A DNA stretch of 41,011 nt, taken from NCBI RefSeq assembly GCF_000445125.1, contig NZ_ATHL01000064.1:1-41011 (forward strand). The letters are read 5' to 3'. The notes beneath the pieces are model-generated. The model saw only the letters and a program-made list of their open reading frames with translations, did not search any database and had not been told where the DNA came from. Of the stretch, positions 35,209 through 41,011 are shown piece after piece (position 1 is the first letter of the stretch; each line of letters opens with the position of its first letter). This stretch comes from Novosphingobium lindaniclasticum LE124. Its GTDB lineage: Bacteria; Pseudomonadota; Alphaproteobacteria; Sphingomonadales; Sphingomonadaceae. The position numbers and the translations under genes were made by a program.

Positions 35209-36924
35209 ATGTATCAGCCATTGGACAGCGACCAGAAGGTAGACGTTCCCACGCTGGCGATGCAGCTTGCGTCCATCGTCGGATCGAAGGGCGTCATCAC
35301 CGATCCTGATCGAATGAGGCCTTATTGCACGGGGTATCGGGAAGGTGCAGGGGCTGCGGTCGCCGTGGTTCGGCCCCGGACGCTATTGCAGCAGTGGGAA
35401 GCGTTCAAGGCCTGCGTTGCGGCCGGATGCATCGTTATCACGCAAGCGGCCAACACCGGTCTGACGGGCGGTTCGACCCCGGAAGGGGAGTACGATCGGC
35501 CGGTCGTCGTCATGAATACCATGCACATCAAGGGGATTTTCCCGATCAGGGGCGGCCAGCAGGTCGTTTGCCTGCCGGGTTCCACGCTCGACGAACTTGA
35601 AGGCACCTTGGCCCCGCTGGGCCGCGAACCGCATTCGGTGCTGGGTTCCTCGTGCCTGGGTGCATCGGTGGTGGGCGGGATCTGCAACAATTCGGGCGGC
35701 GCGCTGCTCAGCCGCGGGCCGGCCTATACCGAATATGCAGTCTATGCCTGTGTCGGTCCGAACAGGTCCGTGCGCTTCCACAACCATCTTGGGATAGAAC
35801 TGGGAGAAACGCCCGAAGAGATACTGTCCCGCTTGGCGTCCGGCAACTTCGGAGACAGCGACGTGCACGACAATAGTCAGAAAGCGAGCGCGGATGACTA
35901 TGAAACGATTGTGCGATCGGTCGATGCATCCACACCCGCGCGGCACAACAACGACCCGGCGCGCCTTTACGAGGTTTCCGGGAGTGCGGGACGCACCATG
36001 GTGTTCGCCGTCAGGGTCGACAGTTTTCAGTCCGCCGGCGACGCCGCCACTTTCTACATCGGCACCAATGATCCGGCATGTCTGTCTTCGGTGCGTCGGC
36101 ATATCCTGACCAATGCCGAGTTCCTGCCGACCTCGGCAGAATATATCCACAAGGATGCCTTCGATAGCGCTGCCGTTTACGGGAAGGATATCTTCTGCCT
36201 GATCCGCCGGCTGGGGACGGCGCGGCTGCCGGCTCTCTTTGCGCTGAAGTCCAGGGTAGACAGGCTGTCGAAGAAGCTGCCGCTTGTCCCGGCCCATCTT
36301 GCGGATCGCCTTTTGCAGTTCGCTTACCGTTTTACGCCGGGTCATCTTCCGAAACGGATGCTGCAGTATCGCCAGAAGTATGACCATCACCTGATCGTCA
36401 AGGCCAGCGGTCCGGCGATTCAGGAAACCCGCCGATTGCTGGGCGACATTCTGACCAGAGAGGCCGGAGCCATGTTCGAGTGCACCGCAGACGAAGCTCG
36501 GGCCGCCTTTCTCCATCGCTTTGCCGTGGCGGGAGCTGCCGTGCGACAGCAGATCGTCGACGACCGCCTGATCGAAGGGATCGTCGCCCTTGATGTCGCG
36601 CTTGCACGGAATGACCCGAACTGGTTCGAGGTGCTGCCAGACGAGATTGAACGCCGGCTGATCGGCAAGTTTTACTACGGTCATTTCTTTTGCCATGTAT
36701 TCCATCAGGACTACCTGGTTCGAAGGGGCGAGAGCGTCGATGAGGTCAAGGCCGCGCTTTTGAATTTGATGGAAGCTCGAGGGGCCCGACATCCGGCAGA
36801 ACATAACGTAGGTCATCGATATAAGGCCGATGAACCCCTCGTACGGCACTACCAGTCTCTCGATCCCACTAACTCTCTAAACCCAGGGCTTGGGATGACG
36901 AGCCGTAAAGAGGGTTGGGCATAA
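35209..36924 (+). CDS. dld: Quinone-dependent D-lactate dehydrogenase
   Basis: 571 residues, the same length as E. coli Dld, and collinear with it from end to end. The FAD-binding segments are QAANTGLTGGSTP (79-91) and LGREPHSVLGSSCLGASVVGGICNNSGG (137-164), followed by RGPAYTE. Membrane-associated and catalytic C-terminal blocks follow: FLHRFAVAGAA, YYGHFFCHVFHQDY, HPAEHNVGHRYKA, DPTNSLNPG. It oxidises D-lactate to pyruvate and passes electrons to the quinone pool at the inner membrane. It follows the sugar-acid dehydrogenase by 50 nt and so would consume the lactate released by the FAH-type hydrolase. The RBS is weak. The gene is intact, but insertion sequences start about 250 bp behind it. 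Confidence 0.95.
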   Translation: MYQPLDSDQKVDVPTLAMQLASIVGSKGVITDPDRMRPYCTGYREGAGAAVAVVRPRTLLQQWEAFKACVAAGCIVITQAANTGLTGGSTPEGEYDRPVVVMNTMHIKGIFPIRGGQQVVCLPGSTLDELEGTLAPLGREPHSVLGSSCLGASVVGGICNNSGGALLSRGPAYTEYAVYACVGPNRSVRFHNHLGIELGETPEEILSRLASGNFGDSDVHDNSQKASADDYETIVRSVDASTPARHNNDPARLYEVSGSAGRTMVFAVRVDSFQSAGDAATFYIGTNDPACLSSVRRHILTNAEFLPTSAEYIHKDAFDSAAVYGKDIFCLIRRLGTARLPALFALKSRVDRLSKKLPLVPAHLADRLLQFAYRFTPGHLPKRMLQYRQKYDHHLIVKASGPAIQETRRLLGDILTREAGAMFECTADEARAAFLHRFAVAGAAVRQQIVDDRLIEGIVALDVALARNDPNWFEVLPDEIERRLIGKFYYGHFFCHVFHQDYLVRRGESVDEVKAALLNLMEARGARHPAEHNVGHRYKADEPLVRHYQSLDPTNSLNPGLGMTSRKEGWA

Positions 36925-36986
36925 TCCGTAGGCTTTCTAGGCCGTAAACTCATAAAGTCTAGCGACCGGCTTTGCGTGTGATATGG

Positions 36987-37139
36987 ATGGGTATGCACAT
37001 CACATGGAAGCAGGCGGTTCTGGCATTGGGCCTTGCGATTATCGCCCTTGTGGCGTTCCCGCGGTTTTCGCCTTTGGTTGCTCAAGATGCCTGCCTTGAT
37101 AGCGGGGGCGCGTGGAGAGACGGCCAATGCCAGCATTAG
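36987..37139 (+). CDS. Small membrane-anchored hypothetical protein
   Basis: A 50-residue frame: MGMHITWKQ, a hydrophobic segment of about 17 residues, then a short tail ending CLDSGGAWRDGQCQH. The C-L-D-x-G-G-x-W...C pattern behind a single N-terminal membrane segment occurs in many tiny uncharacterised alphaproteobacterial proteins. An alternative start is the ATG at 36993. No clear RBS is seen. It is not obviously linked to the pathway and may belong to the sequence on which the insertion elements landed. Confidence 0.5.
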   Translation: MGMHITWKQAVLALGLAIIALVAFPRFSPLVAQDACLDSGGAWRDGQCQH

Positions 37140-37161
37140 GCCGCAGGTCGCCGATCAGGCT

Positions 37162-37760
37162 TGAGGTTTTCCGGCTCACGTGATTCAGGCGCTCCATTAT
37201 GATGGAGGCTTGATGGCACGGCGGCGGTACGAACTGACAGATCGGGAATGGGCGATCATCGAGCCGCTGCTGCCTAACAAGCCACGCGGTGTGGCGCGGG
37301 TAGATGACCGCCGGGTTCTCAACGGGATACTGTGGCGCTTTCGCTCGGGCGCTACGTGGGCCGAAGTTCCTGAGCGCTACGGCCCGCCCACAACCTGCTA
37401 CAACCGGTTCGTCCGCTGGCGCAAAGCGGGGGTTTGGGACCGGCTGCTGGCAGCGGTTTCTGCCGGATATAATGGCGAACTGGTGATGATCGATTCCACC
37501 TGCATGCGCGTCCACCAAAACGGTGCGACGGGTAAAAAGGGGGAAGCTGCGATCGTGGCATGGGACGTTCCCGGGGCGGTCTCACCAGCAAACTCCACGC
37601 TCTTGTCGATGCTGACGGACGTCCTGTCAGCCTGAGACTGACAGGCGGGCAGGTTCACGATGCCTGTGAGGCGGAAGCGCTGATCGTGGCCATTCCCGAG
37701 GGCGCAACCCTACTGGGCGACAAAGGGTATGACAGCAAGGCTGTCCGCCGTCAGCACCCA
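37162..37760 (+). mobile_element. IS5-family (IS427-like) remnant, 3' truncated
   Basis: The remnant holds the transposase reading frames at 37213-37760. The left end is approximate; no terminal repeat could be confirmed because the right end is missing. It stops exactly where the IS3 element begins at 37761, and its continuation is not found beyond that element, so the 3' part was deleted. Confidence 0.75.
37213..37760 (+). pseudogene. IS5-family transposase, truncated, with frameshift site
   Basis: MARRRYELTDREWAIIEPLLP opens a typical IS5/IS427 Orf A (ATG 37213 behind GGAGG). At AAAAAGGGGG (37534-37543) the homology moves to the -1 frame, continuing as KGGSCDRGMGRSRGGLTSKLHALVDADGRP. This is the programmed frameshift known for this IS group rather than random damage. 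The second part runs to GDKGYDSKAVRRQ and is then lost at the IS3 insertion point, removing the last catalytic acid and C-terminus. The transposase is therefore inactive. Confidence 0.85.
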
Positions 37761-37786
37761 TGGCACAGATTTGAGGTTGTGATGTA

Positions 37787-37845
37787 AGGAGGATTTGGGC
37801 TTCGTCGTAGTGACGAAGGAACAAAGATGAAGCCCAAATCCTCCT
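37787..37845 (+). repeat. 17-bp inverted repeat covering the IS3 orfA start
   Basis: AGGAGGATTTGGGCTTC (37787-37803) and GAAGCCCAAATCCTCCT (37829-37845) are perfect reverse complements. The right arm begins in the third base of the orfA ATG (37827-37829). A second, competing hairpin (CTTCGTC 37800-37806 / GACGAAG 37812-37818) covers the RBS GAAGGA. Read-through transcripts from outside would fold and block translation of the transposase. Confidence 0.75.
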
Positions 37846-38210
37846 ATTCGAAATCGACGAAGGCCCCTGCGGAGCAGGTGGTGAAAGACATCCGGCGGCA
37901 GACCCGCCGGCACTTCTCGGCCGAGGACAAGATCCGCATCGTGCTGGAAGGCCTGCGCGGCGAAGACAGCATCGCCGAGTTGTGCCGGAAGGAAGGCATC
38001 GCCCAAAGCCTGTATTACACCTGGTCGAAGGAGTTCATGGAAGCGGGCAAGCGCCGCCTGGCGGGCGACACCGCCCGTGCCGCGTCCACCGCCGAGGTGC
38101 AGGATCTGCGCCGCGAAGCCCGCGCCCTGAAGGAATGCGTGGCCGACCTGACGCTGGAAAACCGTCTGCTGAAAAAAAGCATGATCGCGGATGGGAAAGA
38201 AGGCGAATGA
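37827..38210 (+). CDS. IS3-family transposase OrfA
   Basis: 127 residues. It has an HTH_Tnp_1 domain (RHFSAEDKIRIVLEGLRGEDSIAELCRKEGIAQSLYYTWSKEF) followed by a leucine-zipper-like helix (VQDLRREARALKECVADLTLENRLLKKSM). A run of seven A residues (38172-38178) near the 3' end is the likely -1 frameshift site producing the OrfAB transposase. The stop overlaps the orfB ATG. Confidence 0.92.
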   Translation: MKPKSSYSKSTKAPAEQVVKDIRRQTRRHFSAEDKIRIVLEGLRGEDSIAELCRKEGIAQSLYYTWSKEFMEAGKRRLAGDTARAASTAEVQDLRREARALKECVADLTLENRLLKKSMIADGKEGE

Positions 38211-39187
38211 GGTATCCCGCATCCGAGAAGCTCGAGATCATCCGGATCGTCGAGCAGTCGCACCTGCCCGCCAAGCGGACGCTGGACCAGCTCGGGATCG
38301 CCCGTCGGACTTTCTACCGCTGGTATGATCGCTACCTCGAAGGCGGCCCGGAGGCGCTGGAAGATCGGCCATCGGCGCCGAGCCGGGTGTGGAACCGCAT
38401 CGCGCCGGAAGTGCAGGATCAGATCGTCGAGATGGCCCTGGAGCAGTCCGAGCTATCTCCCCGCGAACTGGCGGTACGATTTACCGATGAACGCCAATAC
38501 TTTGTCTCCGAAGCCACGGTTTACCGCCTGCTGAAGGCCCACGATCTGATCACCAGCCCGGCCTATGTCGTGGTCAAGGCCGCCGACCAGTTCCACACGA
38601 AAACCACGCGGCCGAACGAGATGTGGCAGACCGACTTCACCTACTTCAAGATCATCGGGTGGGGCTGGATGTACCTGTCGACCGTGCTCGACGACTTCTC
38701 GCGCTACATCATCGCCTGGAAGCTGTGCACCAACATGCGCGCCGAGGACGTGACCGATACGCTGGACCTCGCCCTGGCGGCTTCCGGCTGCGATAGCGCC
38801 ACGGTGCTGCACAAGCCCAGGCTGCTCAGCGACAACGGCCCCAGCTACATCGCCCGCGAACTGGCCGAATATATCGAGGCCAACAATATGAGCCATGTCC
38901 GCGGCGCCCCGTGCCATCCGCAGACCCAGGGCAAGATCGAGCGCTGGCACCAGACCCTGAAAAACCGCATTCTGCTGGAAAACTACTTCCTGCCCGGCGA
39001 CCTCGAGGCCCAGATCGAGGCCTTCGTCCAGCACTACAATCACCAGCGCTATCACGAGAGCCTGGCCAACGTGACGCCCGCCGATGCCTACTCCGGCAGG
39101 GCGCCGGCCATCATCAAACAGCGCGAAAGGATCAAACGACAGACCATCGAACATCGGCGCTTGCAGCACCGCAAGCTCGCCGCTTAA
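38207..39187 (+). CDS. IS3-family transposase OrfB (DDE integrase)
   Basis: About 326 residues from the ATG that overlaps the orfA stop. It has an HTH_21-like N-terminus (RTLDQLGIARRTFYRWYDRY) and an rve integrase core with all three acids visible: Asp in WQTDFTYFK, Asp in LLSDNGPSY, Glu in QGKIERWHQTLKN. The usual C-terminal HYNHQRYHESLANVTPADAY follows. It is normally made as an OrfAB fusion by -1 frameshifting. It appears intact, so the element may be active. Confidence 0.93.
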   Translation: MRYPASEKLEIIRIVEQSHLPAKRTLDQLGIARRTFYRWYDRYLEGGPEALEDRPSAPSRVWNRIAPEVQDQIVEMALEQSELSPRELAVRFTDERQYFVSEATVYRLLKAHDLITSPAYVVVKAADQFHTKTTRPNEMWQTDFTYFKIIGWGWMYLSTVLDDFSRYIIAWKLCTNMRAEDVTDTLDLALAASGCDSATVLHKPRLLSDNGPSYIARELAEYIEANNMSHVRGAPCHPQTQGKIERWHQTLKNRILLENYFLPGDLEAQIEAFVQHYNHQRYHESLANVTPADAYSGRAPAIIKQRERIKRQTIEHRRLQHRKLAA

Positions 39188-39404
39188 CATCAAACCCCAG
39201 ACGAGGCCCGCACTCCGCTAATCTACGCCCCGATCTGCGCCAAATGTGCTGACGACTGACATAGCCTTGATCATCACGGATACTCTAATCTTATTCCAGT
39301 GAGCCAAATCCGCAAGCCTATGTTTTCGATCTTATCGAACATGATCTGCCCCCTTCTGAGTGGCCCATCGACTATCGTAGTCTGGACCACGAAGGAGGAA
39401 TGGA

Positions 39405-39530
39405 ATGGCTCGGAAGCACAAGCCCGAGGAGATCATCGGCAAGCTGCGTGAGGCGGAGATCGTGTTGGCGCAGGGCGGGACGGTGGCCGACGCCTGCCGG
39501 CGGATCGGCGTCACCGAACAGAGCTATTAC
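39405..39530 (+). pseudogene. IS407-like OrfA, 5' part
   Basis: 42 codons: MARKHKPEEIIGKLREAEI, then a helix-turn-helix (GTVADACRRIGVTEQSYY), the standard start of this OrfA type. The frame then enters the inserted element and stops a few codons later. Joining 39530 to 40845 restores the reading frame exactly, so the insertion is recent and the target was a functional gene. Confidence 0.88.
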
Positions 39531-39549
39531 CTCTATGGACGGCTCTCCC

Positions 39550-39761
39550 TTTGCAAGCGGCATTGAAACGTTCTGCGTGGATCAGTTGCAAACATCTATC
39601 CGGCGTCAGCTGGTTGTCCAGAGCGCCCAAATGGGAAATCCGCACACGCGCACCTCTACAGCTGGTAGGCCTCAAGGGCCTCGATAATAGTCAGGCTCGT
39701 CGCGCGTCGGCTCGATCAGTGCAGTCCATTTCTCCGTCTACTCGCAAACTGGTTCGGTTCT
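39550..39761 (-). ncRNA. Candidate seekRNA/bridge-RNA region of the IS1111 element
   Basis: 212 nt of non-coding sequence lie downstream of the transposase and inside the left inverted repeat. In the IS1111 group the guide RNA (seekRNA) is encoded in this 3' non-coding end. TACAGCTGG at 39657-39665 matches the rebuilt target junction (39528-39530 joined to 40845-40850) in 9 of 9 bases, or 8 of 9 if the break is one base later. RNA ends and structure are not established. Confidence 0.5.
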
Positions 39762-40778
39762 TCAGGCGGCGGCGCGGTATTGATCGCCCGTTCGAAGCAC
39801 GGCCCAGATTATCCGTGCATTCTTGTTGGCGATGGCAACCGTTGCGCGGTTGAACCCGCGTCGCTCCCGAAGCTGGTTGGCCCATTGGCTGATGGGATCA
39901 TTTTTATTGGGTGCCGTTCTCACGACGGCACGCGCGCCGTGAACCAATAGGCTGCGCAAATGCTGGCTTCCTCGTTTAGAGATGCCCATAAGCACCGCCT
40001 TATCACCGCTCGAGAACTGGCGCGGTACTAATCCAAGCCAGGCCGCCATGTGGCGCCCATTCCTGAAGTCCGAACCATCGCCGACCGCCGCGACAATCGC
40101 TGTTGCCGTTTTGGGCCCAACGCCTTTGATCCTGGCGACACGCTGACAGGGCTCGCTCGATTTGAAGACGGCTTCGATTTTCTTGTCGAAATGCTCGATG
40201 CGGCGTTCGAGATCGCAGAAGAAATCCCAGAGCTCGGCAATGGTCTCACGGGCCATAGTCGAGAGGCCGGAGTCGGCGCGTGCGAGTATCTCCGGAATCA
40301 TGCGTCTCACCCGGGTAATCGACTTGGCAAAGGCAATGCCACGATCAAGCAGCAGCCCGCGCATCTGGCTGACCAGGGCCGTTCGGTGGTTCACAAGACG
40401 CTGGCGGGCGCGGTGTAGAGCCTGGATATCCTGTTGCTCAACGCTTTTCTTAGGCACCAGCGGAATGTGGGGTTGACGCACAGCCGTACAGATCGCCTCG
40501 GCATCGTTGCCGTCGTTCTTCTGCCTGCGGACAAATGGCTTCACATATTGAGGACTCACGATCTTCACGTTGTGGCCCAACTCTTCAAATTGGCGGGCCC
40601 AGCAAAATGCTCCTGTGCAGGCTTCGATCGCGACGGTGCAGGGCTCAATCCCGGCCAGCACCGAAAGTAGTTGGTCGCGCATGACCCGCCGTTTGAAAAT
40701 CGCATTGCCCTTGCGATCAACGCCATGCAGCTGGAAGACATTCTTCGCCAGATCAATACCAAGTACATCGATGGTCAT
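39762..40778 (-). CDS. IS110-family transposase (DEDD)
   Basis: 338 residues. The N-terminal RuvC-like DEDD domain is visible (VLGIDLAKNVFQLHG with Asp9, VAIEACTG, KNDGNDAEAI). A coiled middle part and the C-terminal Transposase_20 domain follow (IKGVGPKTATAIVAAVGDGSDFRNGRHMAAWLGLVPRQFSSGDK, GISKRGSQHLRSLLVHGARA), which includes the serine used for catalysis in this family. AAGGAG precedes tandem ATGs at 40781 and 40778; the second has better spacing. Intact and probably active, guided by an RNA rather than sequence-specific protein contacts. Confidence 0.93.
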   Translation of the reverse strand: MTIDVLGIDLAKNVFQLHGVDRKGNAIFKRRVMRDQLLSVLAGIEPCTVAIEACTGAFCWARQFEELGHNVKIVSPQYVKPFVRRQKNDGNDAEAICTAVRQPHIPLVPKKSVEQQDIQALHRARQRLVNHRTALVSQMRGLLLDRGIAFAKSITRVRRMIPEILARADSGLSTMARETIAELWDFFCDLERRIEHFDKKIEAVFKSSEPCQRVARIKGVGPKTATAIVAAVGDGSDFRNGRHMAAWLGLVPRQFSSGDKAVLMGISKRGSQHLRSLLVHGARAVVRTAPNKNDPISQWANQLRERRGFNRATVAIANKNARIIWAVLRTGDQYRAAA

Positions 40779-40844
40779 CATTCCTCTCCTTCGACTGCCG
40801 GTTGCACAACGATGCTCCGGGGTGGGAGAGCCGTCCATCCCATT

Positions 40845-40994
40845 AGCTGGCGCAAGGAGTACGGCGGGCTGAAGATGGATCAGGCACGGCGGATGAAGGA
40901 TCTCGAGCGAGAGAACGCCCGGCTGCGGCAGGCGGTGTCGGATCTGACGCTCGATAAAATGATCCTGCAGGAGGCAGCGCGGGGAAACTATTGA
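40845..40994 (+). pseudogene. IS407-like OrfA, 3' part
   Basis: Continues the frame broken at 39530: SWRKEYGGLKMDQARRMKDLERENARLRQAVSDLTLDKMILQEAARGNY and a stop at 40992-40994. The canonical family reads YYRWRKEYGG, so the residue at the junction (Ser or Arg) depends on the exact break. This is the leucine-zipper part of OrfA. orfB starts just at the window end. Confidence 0.88.
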
Positions 40995-41011
40995 GCCCCG
41001 CCAGACGCCGC

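Larger units (their letters stand above)
37761..39242 (+). mobile_element. Complete IS3-family element (about 1482 bp)
   Basis: The left end TGGCACAGATTTGAGG (37761) matches the right end read in reverse, TGGCGCAGATCGGGGC (ending 39242), in most positions. It encodes orfA and orfB. The flanking trinucleotides (CCA before, AAT after) are not a duplication, which fits a deletion on one side after insertion. Confidence 0.85.
39531..40844 (-). mobile_element. IS110-family element, IS1111 group (about 1314 bp)
   Basis: Subterminal perfect inverted repeats ATGGACGGCTCTCCC (39535-39549) and GGGAGAGCCGTCCAT (40824-40838), set in by a few bases from each junction, identify the IS1111 group. The transposase is on the minus strand. 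The exact ends may differ by one base (39531/40846 also restores the target frame). There is no target duplication, as expected. Confidence 0.88.
39342..41011 (+). mobile_element. IS3-family (IS407-like) element, interrupted, runs off edge
   Basis: The left end TGATCTGCCCCC (39342) followed by an IS407-type orfA with RBS GAAGGAGGA. The orfA is split by the IS1111-type element 39531-40844 and resumes at 40845. The orfB start lies at the window edge. The 99 bp before it (39243-39341) show no gene or recognisable site. Confidence 0.8.

Noticed and set aside
35383..36849. 488-codon minus-strand frame
   Set aside because: Antisense to dld, which matches E. coli Dld along its full length; no domain is visible in the antisense frame.
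37623..37645. CCTGTCAG / CTGACAGG inverted pair resembling the LacI operator
   Set aside because: The half-sites are in the wrong order for TTGACAG/CTGTCAA and lie inside the IS5 transposase frame.

Overview
The window is a GC-rich stretch of chromosome or large plasmid from an alphaproteobacterium. A sphingomonad such as Novosphingobium, Sphingobium or Sphingomonas is the best guess. The reasons are the sphingomonad-style TonB-dependent receptor, the mix of CoA-type catabolic genes with LacI and AraC regulators, Tat-exported enzymes, and a sugar dehydrogenase closely resembling Caulobacter D-xylose dehydrogenase. The genus is inferred, not shown.

Layout. (1) 1-240: an edge-truncated IS66 TnpA-like fragment. 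(2) 430-5175, minus strand: acyl-CoA synthetase, SDR, flavin-dependent NMO-family protein, acyl-CoA dehydrogenase. (3) 5461-11216, plus strand, mostly with 4-nt overlaps: SDR, ACAD10/11-type dehydrogenase, APH-fold kinase, isomerase-like crotonase, thiolase, enoyl-CoA hydratase. (4) 11399-17565, plus: AraC regulator, cytoplasmic GH3 glycosidase, GPH sugar symporter, Tat-exported type-B carboxylesterase. (5) 17622-19342, minus: a second, paralogous AraC regulator and a third crotonase. (6) 19809-31238, plus: nitroreductase, TonB receptor, Tat-exported linalool dehydratase/isomerase-like protein, MFS transporter, exported carboxylesterase, tannase-family esterase, NMO-like protein. (7) 31673-36924: a sugar-oxidation block of D-xylose-dehydrogenase-like SDR, LacI repressor (minus), 2,4-diketo-3-deoxy-sugar-acid hydrolase (FAH fold), 2-keto-3-deoxy-sugar-acid dehydrogenase (SDR) and D-lactate dehydrogenase dld. 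(8) 36987-41011: a tiny membrane-anchored ORF, then an IS graveyard: a truncated IS5 remnant, a complete IS3 element, and an IS3 (IS407-like) orfA split by an IS1111/IS110 element.

How it may work together (inference). The TonB receptor would bring a large or amphiphilic substrate through the outer membrane. Three esterases and the LDI-like protein would act on it in the periplasm. The GPH symporter and GH3 enzyme would import and split a glycoside. The sugar would be oxidised through a non-phosphorylative diketo route ending in pyruvate plus D-lactate, which Dld would oxidise. The acid or aglycone part would be CoA-activated and shortened by beta-oxidation, including a kinase/ACAD pair like the LvaA/LvaC and ACAD10/11 systems that remove a 4-hydroxyl from acyl-CoAs. 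Four copies of a palindrome with TTGACAG/CTGTCAA arms lie at three promoter regions, including that of the LacI gene, and tie the sugar block to the TonB/LDI/esterase block. An acylated glycoside of a hydroxy acid or terpenoid fits the gene set, but the substrate cannot be read from the sequence. The dehydratase and lactonase expected in the sugar route are missing from the window, and the block ends abruptly at insertion sequences.
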